A stretch of 64,000 nucleotides of DNA from an uncultured Oscillospiraceae bacterium (GTDB taxonomy: Bacteria > Bacillota > Clostridia > Oscillospirales > Ruminococcaceae), in NCBI GenBank assembly GCA_900547385.1, contig URGQ01000001.1:124001-188000 (forward strand), read 5' to 3'. The notes beneath the pieces were generated by a model. That model had not been told where the DNA came from. It was given only the letters and a program-made list of their open reading frames with translations, and ran no database searches. Shown here in pieces: positions 51,476 to 64,000 of this stretch. The position numbers and the translations under genes were made by a program. Position 1 is the first letter of the stretch. Every line of letters starts with the position of its first letter.

Positions 51476-52732
51476 ATGACATTGGGCGAGAAAATCAATG
51501 CCGCTAATGCCGAAGCCCTGAAGATCATTCTGGGCGCTCAGCCTACCCTGATCGGCGTTGGCACTGCCGGCGAAGACATTCCCGGTATGACCAAAAAGAC
51601 CATTCTGCACTCCGGCCCTCCCGTAACCTGGGAGAACATGTGCGACCCCACCAAGGGTGCTGTTATCGGCGCTCTGATCTATGAGGGTCTGGCCAAGACT
51701 CCCGAAGAGGCTGAAAAGCTGGCCGCTTCCGGCGAGATCACCTTCGATCCTTGCCACCATCACAATGCCGTAGGCCCCATGTGCGGTATCGTTTCCTATT
51801 CCATGCCCGTTTGGAAGGTCATCAATAAGGCTCATGGCAACATGGCTTACTGCACCTTCAATGAGGGTCTGGGCAAGGTTCTGCGTTTCGGTGCTTATGA
51901 TGAGTCCGTTATCACCCGTCTGCACTGGCTGCGCAATGAGTTCTATCCTGTCATCAAGGAAGCTCTGGAGATCCGTGGCGAGATCGACCTGAAGGTCCTC
52001 ATCGCTCAGGAGCTGCAGATGGGCGATGACGGCCACAACCGTAACCGCGCCGGTACTTCCCTGCTGATCCGTGAGCTGGCTCCCGCCATCGTTAAGACTC
52101 ACTTCGATCAGGATGTCAAGGTTCGCGCTCTCGAGTTCCTGAACTCCAACGACCACACCTGGCTGAACCTCACCATGCCCGCCTGCAAGTGCACCATGGA
52201 TGCCATCGAGGGTATCGAGTACTGCTCTCTGGTTTACACCATGTGCCGCAATGGTACCGAGTTTGGTGTTCGCGTAGCCGGTCTGCCCGGCCAGTGGTTC
52301 CACTACACCTCCGAGAAGGTCGAGGGCCTCTACTTCCCCGGCTTCACCGAGGCTGACGCTAACCGCGATGTGGGCGATAGCTGCATCACCGAGACCACCG
52401 GCATCGGCGGTTTCTGCATGGCTGCTGCTCCCGCTATCGTTAAGTTCGTAGGCGGCACCGTTGCCGATTCCATCAAGTACTCCACCGAGATGTACGAGAT
52501 CACCGAGGGTGAGGGCACTGCTTATCAGATCCCCGCTCTGGGCTTCCGCGGTTCCGCTACCGGTATCGATATCCGCAAGGTCATCGAGACTGGTATCCGC
52601 CCCGTTATCAACACCGGTATTGCTTGCAACCGTCGTGGTGTTGGTCAGGTCGGCGCTGGCGTTGTTCATCCTCCCATGGAGTGCTTTGAGCAGGCCATCG
52701 AGGCTTTTGTAGCCAAGTATGCTGAGGGCTGA
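51476..52732 (+). CDS. DUF1116 protein (AllG/YlbE-like)
   Basis: A 418-residue DUF1116 protein, homologous to E. coli YlbE/AllG, which is reported with AllF and AllH as oxamate carbamoyltransferase. Notable blocks are GVGTAGEDIPGMTKKTILHSGPP near the N-terminus and DPCHHHNAVGPMCGIVS. It also carries MGDDGHNRNRAGTSLLIRELAP and FPGFTEADANRDVGDSCITET. The many His, Asp and Cys residues could bind metal or substrate. TAGGAGG precedes the ATG. Codons end in T far more often than in the surrounding housekeeping genes. No carbamate kinase is encoded in the window. Confidence 0.88.
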   Translation: MTLGEKINAANAEALKIILGAQPTLIGVGTAGEDIPGMTKKTILHSGPPVTWENMCDPTKGAVIGALIYEGLAKTPEEAEKLAASGEITFDPCHHHNAVGPMCGIVSYSMPVWKVINKAHGNMAYCTFNEGLGKVLRFGAYDESVITRLHWLRNEFYPVIKEALEIRGEIDLKVLIAQELQMGDDGHNRNRAGTSLLIRELAPAIVKTHFDQDVKVRALEFLNSNDHTWLNLTMPACKCTMDAIEGIEYCSLVYTMCRNGTEFGVRVAGLPGQWFHYTSEKVEGLYFPGFTEADANRDVGDSCITETTGIGGFCMAAAPAIVKFVGGTVADSIKYSTEMYEITEGEGTAYQIPALGFRGSATGIDIRKVIETGIRPVINTGIACNRRGVGQVGAGVVHPPMECFEQAIEAFVAKYAEG

Positions 52733-52766
52733 TTCTCTCACATAATTACTTAGTTGTTTTGGCGTC

Positions 52767-52787
52767 GGGAGAGGAACCCCCTCTCCC
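52767..52787 (+). other. Intercistronic hairpin between DUF1116 and cyclase genes
   Basis: Stem GGGAGAGG/CCTCTCCC with a five-base loop and no T-run. It probably stabilises the upstream mRNA or lowers downstream expression. Confidence 0.55.
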
Positions 52788-52829
52788 CCGCCCACAAACA
52801 TAAACCAAATATTTAGGAGGAAAAACACT

Positions 52830-53636
52830 ATGTCTAAGTGGTCTGATGTCAAGATTTATGATCTGTCTATCCCGATCGGCGTAAACTGCCCCCCCTGGCC
52901 CACCTATGAGCCCGTACAGATGAAGTTCTTTAAGCGCCTGTCTTCCAACGGCGCTAACGGCCAGATCCTCACCCACTCCAACCATGTTGGTACCCACCTG
53001 GATGGCCCTCTGCATTTCGATACTTCCGGCCGTACTGTTGATCAGCTCGAGCTGACCAAGCTGGTTCGTCCCGGCGTCGTTGTTGACCTGTCCGATGCTC
53101 CCTGCTGCGAAGACTTCGGCATCTACACTCCCGAGATGATCGAGGAGCGCGTTGAAGTTCGTGAGGGCGATATCCTCATCATCAACACTGGTTATCATAA
53201 GTATGGTTGGGATTCCCCCGAGGCTGATGAGCAGCGCTACATGGTTCGTCATCCCGGTCCTTCCCTGAGCTTCGTTAAGTGGTGCCAGGATAAGAAGATC
53301 GCTTGGATCGGCGTAGACTGCGGCTCCGCTGACCATCCCATGAACACCAAGATTCGTGACTGGTGCCCCATGGATGCTGCTAAGTGCGACAAGTACATGC
53401 AGGAGAAGTATGGCAAGACCCTGCAGGAGATGTATCCCTGGCCCGAGCAGTATCAGGCCATGCACATCCAGCTGTTCTGCCAGCCCTATGAGTGCATTCA
53501 CGCTGAGTGCCTGGGCGGCGACATCGACAAGCTCTCCAACAAGCGCTGCGTAATCGGCTGCTTCCCCTGGAGACTGGTTGGCGGCGAGTCCTGCATCTCT
53601 CGTATCGTAGCCTTCACCGGCTTCGAGGATGCCTGA
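52830..53636 (+). CDS. Cyclase-family (kynurenine-formamidase-like) metal hydrolase
   Basis: A 268-residue member of the cyclase family, metal-dependent hydrolases that include kynurenine formamidase and isatin hydrolase. The metal motif HVGTHLDGPLH (H52, H56, D58, H62) is intact, followed by WIGVDCGSADHPMN and the C-terminal IHAECLGGD. As last gene of the PucR operon it may open a ring or hydrolyse an amide made or consumed by the FdrA/DUF1116 complex. TAGGAGG precedes the ATG and a terminator follows. Codon bias is strongly toward T-ending codons. The substrate is unknown. Confidence 0.88.
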   Translation: MSKWSDVKIYDLSIPIGVNCPPWPTYEPVQMKFFKRLSSNGANGQILTHSNHVGTHLDGPLHFDTSGRTVDQLELTKLVRPGVVVDLSDAPCCEDFGIYTPEMIEERVEVREGDILIINTGYHKYGWDSPEADEQRYMVRHPGPSLSFVKWCQDKKIAWIGVDCGSADHPMNTKIRDWCPMDAAKCDKYMQEKYGKTLQEMYPWPEQYQAMHIQLFCQPYECIHAECLGGDIDKLSNKRCVIGCFPWRLVGGESCISRIVAFTGFEDA

Positions 53637-53661
53637 TTCTAACTGAATTAGTAGCCTGAAT

Positions 53662-53697
53662 AAGGGGGCGGGGCGCCTGGCGCTTCGCCCCTTTTCT
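53662..53697 (+). terminator. Terminator of the pucR-fdrA operon
   Basis: Stem AAGGGGGCG/CGCCCCTT enclosing a smaller GGCGC/GCGCT hairpin, then TTTT. Confidence 0.75.
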
Positions 53698-53730
53698 CTC
53701 CCTCACCCCCTCTTAAAGGAGTTTCCCGCT

Positions 53731-54459
53731 ATGACGACACTTCTCATCCTTTCCGGGTTCTACATTATCTGGCTGGCTGCCCTGCTTACCGTGGCCTACA
53801 CCCCCCGCTTGTTCCACAACTACACCTTGTTTAAGGCAATCAATAGTATCCTTTTTGTAGTTATCTCTGTTCTGGCCTGGCGCCACTCCGGCATGAATAT
53901 GTTCACCTATTGGCCGCTGCTTGCCGCGTTCTGCCTCGCTGCCTTCGGGGATATTGCCATTGGTGTCGCCAATAACCGTCATGGCGCGGCTGGCGCTTCC
54001 CATTCGATCTCCGGCATGGCCGGGGTTGGCTTTTTCTCCATTGCGCATGTTTTCTACCTTCTGTTCTTCACCCAGTTCTGCCCGATGGAATGGTATCACT
54101 TTATTCTGCCTATCATCGCCATGCTGGCCATGCTGCGCATCACACGACATCCTTCCTTTCATTTCAGCCGGCACACCCGCCCCGCAGGGGTCTTCTATTA
54201 CATGGTAGTCACTCTTATGTTCTCAGTCGGGCTTAATGTCGCCGTTACCTGCGTCACCTGGTCACCACTTCTCAGTATTCGCTGCCCTCTCAATGGTTGG
54301 GCATTGGGTGCCGGCGTTACCCTCTTCCTCATCTCGGATCTTCTTATGCTTCCCCTCTACTTTTACACCCGCCGTAAGTGCCCCCGTTGGGTGCGCTTCG
54401 TCAATCTCACCACCTACTATATTGGACAGCTCCTGCTGGCACTCAGTCTCGTACTGTAA
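53731..54459 (+). CDS. YhhN/TMEM86-like membrane protein (putative lysoplasmalogenase)
   Basis: A 242-residue protein with about seven or eight membrane helices. Its spaced motifs AAFGDIAIG, FFSIAHVFYLLFF and GVTLFLISDLLMLPLYF match the YhhN family, whose eukaryotic relatives are lysoplasmalogenases and which in bacteria may cleave or sense lysoplasmenyl lipids. Anaerobic clostridia often have plasmalogens, so the role is plausible. It follows the operon terminator and probably has its own start of transcription, though AAAGGAG is present before the ATG. No functional link to the purine genes is evident. Confidence 0.72.
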   Translation: MTTLLILSGFYIIWLAALLTVAYTPRLFHNYTLFKAINSILFVVISVLAWRHSGMNMFTYWPLLAAFCLAAFGDIAIGVANNRHGAAGASHSISGMAGVGFFSIAHVFYLLFFTQFCPMEWYHFILPIIAMLAMLRITRHPSFHFSRHTRPAGVFYYMVVTLMFSVGLNVAVTCVTWSPLLSIRCPLNGWALGAGVTLFLISDLLMLPLYFYTRRKCPRWVRFVNLTTYYIGQLLLALSLVL

Positions 54460-54521
54460 GCCCGCAATTCATATATCTTCGGCTCTCTGCTATGGGAGCC
54501 GTTTTCTTTTCCTCTCCGCCC

Positions 54522-54600
54522 GGGGCGCCCACTCCGCTTCCCCCTCGGACCGCACCTCTGCTTCGCTCCGGACGATCCTCGCCCGCTTCGCGGGCGCCCC
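54522..54600 (-). repeat. Possible degenerate fifth structured repeat
   Basis: 79 bases bounded by a perfect nine-pair stem GGGGCGCCC/GGGCGCCCC, the same length as the cloverleaf copies. An internal hairpin CGCCCGC/GCGGGCG with loop TTC (GAA on minus) overlaps the closing stem. The other two arms are only partly formed. It may be a decayed or distinct relative in reverse orientation. Confidence 0.4.
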
Positions 54601-54616
54601 TCCCCTTTTTCATACC

Positions 54617-54652
54617 AAAAAAAGAGTGCCCCTCATCGGGACACTCTCTTTT
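54617..54652 (-). terminator. Terminator of tuf and the str operon
   Basis: Stem GAGTG-TCCC / GGGG-CACTC with a short loop, followed on the minus strand by seven T. Confidence 0.88.
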
Positions 54653-54680
54653 ATTTAGGCTAATTGCGCAACTCTCGGAA

Positions 54681-55880
54681 TTACTCCTCGATATCGATAA
54701 CAACGCCGGAACCAACGGTACGGCCGCCTTCACGGATAGCGAAGCGCAGACCCTTCTCGATGGCGATGGGGGTGATCAGCTCAACATCCATCTCAACATT
54801 ATCGCCGGGCATGCACATCTCTACGCCCTCGGGCAGGGAGATAACGCCGGTAACGTCAGTGGTACGGAAATAGAACTGAGGACGATAGTTGTTGAAGAAG
54901 GGGGTATGACGGCCGCCTTCAGACTGCTTCAGTACATAAACCTGGCCACGGAACTTGGTGTGGGGATGAATGGAGCCGGGTTTGCACAGTACCTGACCAC
55001 GCTCAACCTCGGTTCTCTGGATACCACGCAGCAGAGCGCCGATGTTATCACCAGCCTCAGCATAGTCCAGCAGCTTGCGGAACATCTCAACGCCGGTAAC
55101 TACGGTCTTGCGGGTGTCATGGATACCAACGATCTCAACTTCGTCGCCGACCTTAACCTGACCACGCTCTACACGGCCGGTAACTACGGTGCCACGGCCG
55201 GTGATGGTGAATACATCCTCGATGGGCATCAGGAAGGGCAGGTCAGCCTTACGCTCGGGGGTGGGGATATAGTCATCAACAGCGTCCATCAGAGCCAGGA
55301 TGGAAGCGTAAGCGGGATCGGAAGGATCCTTGCTGTCGCACTCCAGGGCCTGCAGAGCGGAACCCTTGATTACGGGGATCTCGTCGCCGGGGAAATCGTA
55401 GCTGGAAAGCAGCTCACGGATCTCCATCTCAACCAGCTCCAGCAGCTCCTCGTCGTCTACCTGGTCAACCTTGTTCATGTAAACTACGATGTAGGGAACG
55501 CCTACCTGACGGGCCAGCAGGATGTGCTCACGGGTCTGGGGCATAGGACCATCAGCAGAAGAAACTACCAGGATAGCGCCGTCCATCTGGGCAGCACCGG
55601 TGATCATGTTCTTAACATAGTCGGCATGGCCGGGGCAGTCAACATGGGCATAGTGACGCTTGTCGGTCTCATACTCTACATGGGCAGTGTTGATTGTGAT
55701 ACCACGGGCACGCTCTTCGGGAGCCTTATCGATCATGTCGTAAGCCATGAACTCGGCATCGCCCTTCAGACCAAGAACCTTGGTGATAGCAGCGGTCAGA
55801 GTGGTCTTACCATGGTCAACGTGACCAATGGTACCGATGTTTACGTGGGGTTTGTTGCGCTCAAATTTCTGTTTAGCCAT
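54681..55880 (-). CDS. tuf: Elongation factor Tu
   Basis: Delivers aminoacyl-tRNA to the ribosome. The 399-residue protein has G1 GHVDHGKTT, the switch II region [23 protein letters not shown] (G4) and a standard C-terminal GRTVGSGVV. The length is normal. It is the last gene of the str operon, 93 bases after fusA, and ends at a strong terminator. Its codons are strongly biased, making it a useful reference for expression level in this genome. Confidence 0.98.
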   Translation of the reverse strand: MAKQKFERNKPHVNIGTIGHVDHGKTTLTAAITKVLGLKGDAEFMAYDMIDKAPEERARGITINTAHVEYETDKRHYAHVDCPGHADYVKNMITGAAQMDGAILVVSSADGPMPQTREHILLARQVGVPYIVVYMNKVDQVDDEELLELVEMEIRELLSSYDFPGDEIPVIKGSALQALECDSKDPSDPAYASILALMDAVDDYIPTPERKADLPFLMPIEDVFTITGRGTVVTGRVERGQVKVGDEVEIVGIHDTRKTVVTGVEMFRKLLDYAEAGDNIGALLRGIQRTEVERGQVLCKPGSIHPHTKFRGQVYVLKQSEGGRHTPFFNNYRPQFYFRTTDVTGVISLPEGVEMCMPGDNVEMDVELITPIAIEKGLRFAIREGGRTVGSGVVIDIEE

Positions 55881-55973
55881 CGTAAAATCCTCCCTTTGTT
55901 ATACTTTGTTTTTTTAATATTATTTTTCCCTACCCTTTATGTTTTCCGGGTTCGGGATCATGCTTGGGGTTCA

Positions 55974-58055
55974 TCACTCAGCCTTGGTGCGGCTGGTGAC
56001 CAGCTTCTCCGCGATGTTCTTGGGCAGCTCAATGTAGTGGCTGGGCTCCATGGTGTACTGGCCGCGGCCCTGCGTTTTGCTACGCAGGTCGGTGGCGTAA
56101 CCAAACATCTCAGAAAGCGGTACAAAGGCATCAATCTGCTTGGCACCGGGGCGGTCCTCAAAGCCACGGATCTGACCGCGGCGGGAGTTCAGGTCACCAA
56201 TAACATCGCCCATATACTCTTCGGGAACGATCACGCAAACCTTCATGATCGGCTCCAGAATAACGGGGTCAGCCTTTCTCATTGCCTCTTTGAAGGCCAT
56301 GGAACCGGCGATCTTAAACGCCATTTCAGAGGAGTCTACCTCATGGTAGGAACCATCGTACAGCGTCACGATGCAGTCTACTACGGGATAACCCGCCAGT
56401 ACACCGCTGGCCATCGCGCCCTTGATACCGGCATCGACAGCGGGGATATACTCCTTGGGGATAGCGCCGCCCACTACTTCGTTGCGGAACTCATATCCCT
56501 TGCCGCTCTCGTTCGGCTCCAGACGGATCTTTACATGACCGTACTGGCCCTTACCGCCGCTCTGGCGTGCGTACTTGTGGTCCACATCGGCCATCTTGCG
56601 CACCGTTTCTTTGTAGGCAACCTGGGGCTTACCCACATTCGCTTCTACCTTAAACTCACGCAGCAGACGGTCTACGATGATCTCCAGGTGCAGCTCGCCC
56701 ATGCCGGCGATGATGGTTTGGCCGGTCTCCTCATCGGTGTAAGTGCGGAAAGTGGGATCCTCCTCAGCCAGCTTGGCAAGGCCCAGGCCCATCTTCTCTT
56801 GACCGACTTTGGTCTTCGGCTCAATGGCAACGCGGATAACCGGCTCTGGGAATTCCATAGATTCCAGGATGATCGGATGCTTGGCGTCGCACAGGGTATC
56901 ACCGGTGGTGGTGTTCTTCAGGCCCACGGCACCGGCAATATCACCGGCATAGCAGGTCTCAATGTCTTTGCGGTGGTTCGCATGCATTTGCAGAATTCTG
57001 CCCATGCGCTCATTGTTTTTCTTCACCGAGTTATAGACGCTGGTGCCGGCATCCACAGTACCGGAGTACACACGGAAGAAGCACAGCTTGCCTACATAGG
57101 GGTCGGTCATGATCTTGAAAGCGAGAGCGGCAAAAGGCGCGTCATCGCTGGAAGGTCTGGTCTCCTCTTCCTCGGTGTCAGGGTTTACACCCTTGATATC
57201 AGGGACATCGGTGGGGGCCGGCATATAGTCTACCACGGCGTCCAGCAGCTTCTGTACGCCCTTGTTGCGGTAGGAACTGCCGCAGCATACGGGAACCATG
57301 TGGTTGGCGATGGTGGATTTGCGGATGCAGCTCTTGATCTCCTCGATGGTAAGCTCCTCACCGTCGAGATATTTCATCAGCAGCTCCTCGTCCTGCTCGG
57401 CCACATGCTCCAGCAGCTCGTGGTGGTACTCCTCGGCCTTGGCCTGCATATCGGCGGGGATGTCCTCCACGCGGATATCTTTTCCAAGGTCATCGTAGTA
57501 CACATAGGCCTTCATCTCTACCAGGTCGATAATACCCTTAAAGGTATCCTCGACGCCGATGGGCAGCTGGATCGGAACAGCGTTGCACTTCAGACGGTCG
57601 CGCATCATGCGCACTACATTGTAGAAGTCAGCGCCCATAATGTCCATCTTGTTTACAAATGCCATTCTCGGCACATGGTACTTGTCAGCCTGGCGCCAAA
57701 CGGTCTCAGACTGCGGCTCTACGCCGCCCTTGGCGCAAAAAACGGTTACGGAACCGTCCAGCACGCGCAGGGAACGCTCTACCTCTACCGTGAAATCAAC
57801 ATGTCCAGGGGTGTCGATGATATTGATGCGGTGGCCCTTCCAATAGGCGGTCGTGGCGGCGGAGGTGATAGTGATACCACGCTCCTGCTCCTGCTCCATC
57901 CAGTCCATGGTGGCACTGCCGTCATGGGTCTCACCCAGCTTGTAGTTTACGCCTGTGTAGTACAGGATACGCTCGGTGGTGGTGGTTTTGCCGGCGTCGA
58001 TGTGTGCCATGATGCCTATATTACGCGTTTTCTCTAAGGATACATCTCTTGGCAT
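55974..58055 (-). CDS. fusA: Elongation factor G
   Basis: GTPase that drives ribosomal translocation, 693 residues. It has the G1 motif [40 protein letters not shown] (G3) and [10 protein letters not shown] (G4). Domains III-V are complete, including [21 protein letters not shown] in domain III and the C-terminal [14 protein letters not shown] stretch ([16 protein letters not shown]). It lies between rpsG and tuf in the usual order. Confidence 0.98.
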   Translation of the reverse strand: MPRDVSLEKTRNIGIMAHIDAGKTTTTERILYYTGVNYKLGETHDGSATMDWMEQEQERGITITSAATTAYWKGHRINIIDTPGHVDFTVEVERSLRVLDGSVTVFCAKGGVEPQSETVWRQADKYHVPRMAFVNKMDIMGADFYNVVRMMRDRLKCNAVPIQLPIGVEDTFKGIIDLVEMKAYVYYDDLGKDIRVEDIPADMQAKAEEYHHELLEHVAEQDEELLMKYLDGEELTIEEIKSCIRKSTIANHMVPVCCGSSYRNKGVQKLLDAVVDYMPAPTDVPDIKGVNPDTEEEETRPSSDDAPFAALAFKIMTDPYVGKLCFFRVYSGTVDAGTSVYNSVKKNNERMGRILQMHANHRKDIETCYAGDIAGAVGLKNTTTGDTLCDAKHPIILESMEFPEPVIRVAIEPKTKVGQEKMGLGLAKLAEEDPTFRTYTDEETGQTIIAGMGELHLEIIVDRLLREFKVEANVGKPQVAYKETVRKMADVDHKYARQSGGKGQYGHVKIRLEPNESGKGYEFRNEVVGGAIPKEYIPAVDAGIKGAMASGVLAGYPVVDCIVTLYDGSYHEVDSSEMAFKIAGSMAFKEAMRKADPVILEPIMKVCVIVPEEYMGDVIGDLNSRRGQIRGFEDRPGAKQIDAFVPLSEMFGYATDLRSKTQGRGQYTMEPSHYIELPKNIAEKLVTSRTKAE

Positions 58056-58130
58056 AATGCCCTCCTAATAAGTTTGCGAATTCCATGCCCACAGGGGCAA
58101 AGAACAGTAAAAATGCAGTAGTCGCCGGAA

Positions 58131-58601
58131 TTACCATCTGAAATGGGCAAAAGCCTTGTTGGCCTCGGCCATCTTGTGGGTATCCTCGCGCTTCTTGCAG
58201 GCGCCGCCCTGGCCGTTCATAGCGTCCATGATCTCGCCAGCCAGTCTCTGAGCCATCAGCTTTTCGCTGCGGTTGCGGCTATAGGTGGTCAGCCAACGCA
58301 GACCCAGGGTCTGACGGCGCTCAGGGCGTACCTCCATGGGTACCTGATAAGTGGCGCCGCCGACACGGCGAGCCTTGATCTCCAGAACGGGCATGATGTT
58401 CTCCATCGCCTGCTCAAAAGCCTCCAGCGGGTCCTTGCCGGTCTTTTCCTTTACGATGTCAAATGCACCGTAGACGATCTTCTGTGCAACGCCCTTTTTG
58501 CCGTCCAGCATGATGTTATTGATCAGACGGGTGACCAGCTTGGAATTATAAAGCGGATCCGGCAGAACGTCGCGTCTTGCGATATTACCTCTTCTTGGCA
58601 C
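58131..58601 (-). CDS. rpsG: 30S ribosomal protein S7
   Basis: Binds the 3' major domain of 16S rRNA and starts assembly of the 30S head; 156 residues. The start is GTG ([16 protein letters not shown]), set by GGAGG eight bases upstream and the known S7 N-terminus; an in-frame ATG six codons earlier would overlap that site. [21 protein letters not shown] and the C-terminal [10 protein letters not shown] are typical. Confidence 0.97.
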   Translation of the reverse strand: MPRRGNIARRDVLPDPLYNSKLVTRLINNIMLDGKKGVAQKIVYGAFDIVKEKTGKDPLEAFEQAMENIMPVLEIKARRVGGATYQVPMEVRPERRQTLGLRWLTTYSRNRSEKLMAQRLAGEIMDAMNGQGGACKKREDTHKMAEANKAFAHFRW

Positions 58602-58724
58602 TTCGCTTCCCTCCTTCATAATAAAATGAGATCTTCGGTACTCGAAAGTAAGTCCCCACTCCCGTCGGCCAGTCCAGAGGCTATGTTAAAAAGCCATCTT
58701 TCTTGGCACTTATTACGGGTGTGA

Positions 58725-59156
58725 TTACTTCTTCGCGGCACCAGCCTTCTTAGGCCGCTTGGCACCGTACTTACTACGGGCCTGGTTGCGGTTCTGGACG
58801 CCCTGGGTATCCAAAGTACCACGGATAATGTGGTAACGAACACCGGGAAGGTCCTTTACACGACCGCCACGGATCAGCACTACGCTGTGCTCCTGCAGGT
58901 TATGGCCGATACCAGGAATGTAAGCGGTAGCCTCGATGCCGTTGGAAAGCCGTACTCTTGCTACTTTACGCAGCGCGGAGTTGGGCTTCTTGGGGGTAGA
59001 GGTACGGATAGCGGTGCAAACACCACGCTTTTGGGGAGAATTTTGATCGGTCATTACACGCTTCTTGGCATTCCAGCCCTTCAGCAGTGCAGGCGCGGTC
59101 GCCTTCTTCTCTACGGTTTCTCTGCCCTTGCGAACCAGTTGGTTAAAGGTTGGCAT
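58725..59156 (-). CDS. rpsL: 30S ribosomal protein S12
   Basis: Decoding-centre protein of the small subunit, 143 residues. [12 protein letters not shown] at the N-terminus, [19 protein letters not shown] and [17 protein letters not shown] are intact. The lysines at the usual streptomycin-resistance positions (in TPKKPNS and RVKDLPG) are wild-type. The C-terminal Lys-rich tail is longer than in E. coli, as in many Gram-positives. The gene for the L7Ae-like protein that often precedes rpsL in Bacillota is absent from the 213-base gap after rpoC. Confidence 0.98.
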   Translation of the reverse strand: MPTFNQLVRKGRETVEKKATAPALLKGWNAKKRVMTDQNSPQKRGVCTAIRTSTPKKPNSALRKVARVRLSNGIEATAYIPGIGHNLQEHSVVLIRGGRVKDLPGVRYHIIRGTLDTQGVQNRNQARSKYGAKRPKKAGAAKK

Positions 59157-59369
59157 GGTTGTCCTCCTTTCATCAAAAAGTATTTATTCATGGGCACAAA
59201 CCCGGAGGGTTTCCGGGTTGTGTTTACATGACGGATTCTGCTTGCGGAACAATGCCCGCCCAGTTAAATATTCTACCAAATTCCCCCCGGGATTGTCAAG
59301 CGGTGATTTGGATATTTTTCACCAACTTTACAGTCCCGTTTTGGGGAATTTGACATTGCGTTTTACGGA

Positions 59370-63020
<3,651 letters not shown>

Positions 63021-63038
63021 AGTTCTTCCCCTCCATCA

Positions 63039-64000
<962 letters not shown>

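Noticed and set aside
54378..58037. A 1219-codon open frame on the plus strand opposite tuf and fusA
   Set aside because: It is antisense to two unmistakable essential genes, its product resembles nothing, and such frames arise from the strong codon bias of the real genes.

Overview
The window is from a low-oxygen Gram-positive bacterium of the class Clostridia, most likely an Oscillospirales-type gut spore-former. The grounds are a SpoVB-like flippase, the gene order rpoB-rpoC-rpsL-rpsG-fusA-tuf, GC-rich coding sequence with AT-rich promoters, M16 (YfmF/YfmH) and TldD/PmbA protease pairs, and a selenium-dependent molybdenum hydroxylase gene set. No phage, plasmid, IS or CRISPR signature was seen.

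Layout. 1-6.6 kb (minus strand): end of rmuC, a beta-helix surface protein, and a complete polyamine ABC transporter operon potABCD. 7-26 kb (minus): SpoVB-like flippase, YkvI-like carrier, ylmH, an NSS-family symporter, a DUF1846 protein, a radical-SAM/M16/M16/EamA operon, then deoB-lepB-murJ-mnmA-tldD-pmbA. 26-31 kb: glpK, a GH2 glycosidase, the RNase P RNA and an AEC transporter. 31.6-37 kb: selenium/molybdenum cofactor genes (DUF3343, cysteine desulfurase, selD-yqeB-yqeC, ModE-like regulator, mocA). 37-43 kb: an NCS2 purine-type permease and the three-subunit hydroxylase xdhB-xdhC-xdhA. 43-54 kb (plus): family III CoA-transferase, biotin-dependent carboxyltransferase alpha, OadG-like and biotin carrier proteins; then pucR, DUF2877, fdrA, a 62-aa ORF, DUF1116, a cyclase-family hydrolase; then a YhhN-type membrane protein. 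54.6-64 kb (minus): tuf, fusA, rpsG, rpsL, rpoC and the end of rpoB.

How it fits together. The 31-54 kb block reads as a purine or ureide catabolic island: uptake by the NCS2 permease, hydroxylation by a probably selenium-containing xanthine dehydrogenase whose cofactor is made by the adjacent yqeB/yqeC/mocA/selD set, and downstream processing under PucR by the FdrA/DUF1116/DUF2877 set (homologues of the E. coli AllFGH oxamate carbamoyltransferase) with a cyclase-family hydrolase. A CoA-transferase/biotin carboxyltransferase unit lies beside it with no decarboxylase beta subunit. Several genes in this island use T-ending codons (GCT, CGT, GTT) like tuf, suggesting high expression.

The least expected findings are non-coding. 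Four intergenic elements of about 80 bp share one architecture: a closing stem around three perfect hairpins with mostly purine triloops. The pairing is kept while the arm sequences change, so this is a structured repeat family. The NCS2 permease also has a leader that folds by eye into a three-way junction overlapping a competing hairpin, a candidate riboswitch. All structures were judged by eye, without folding software or database searches.
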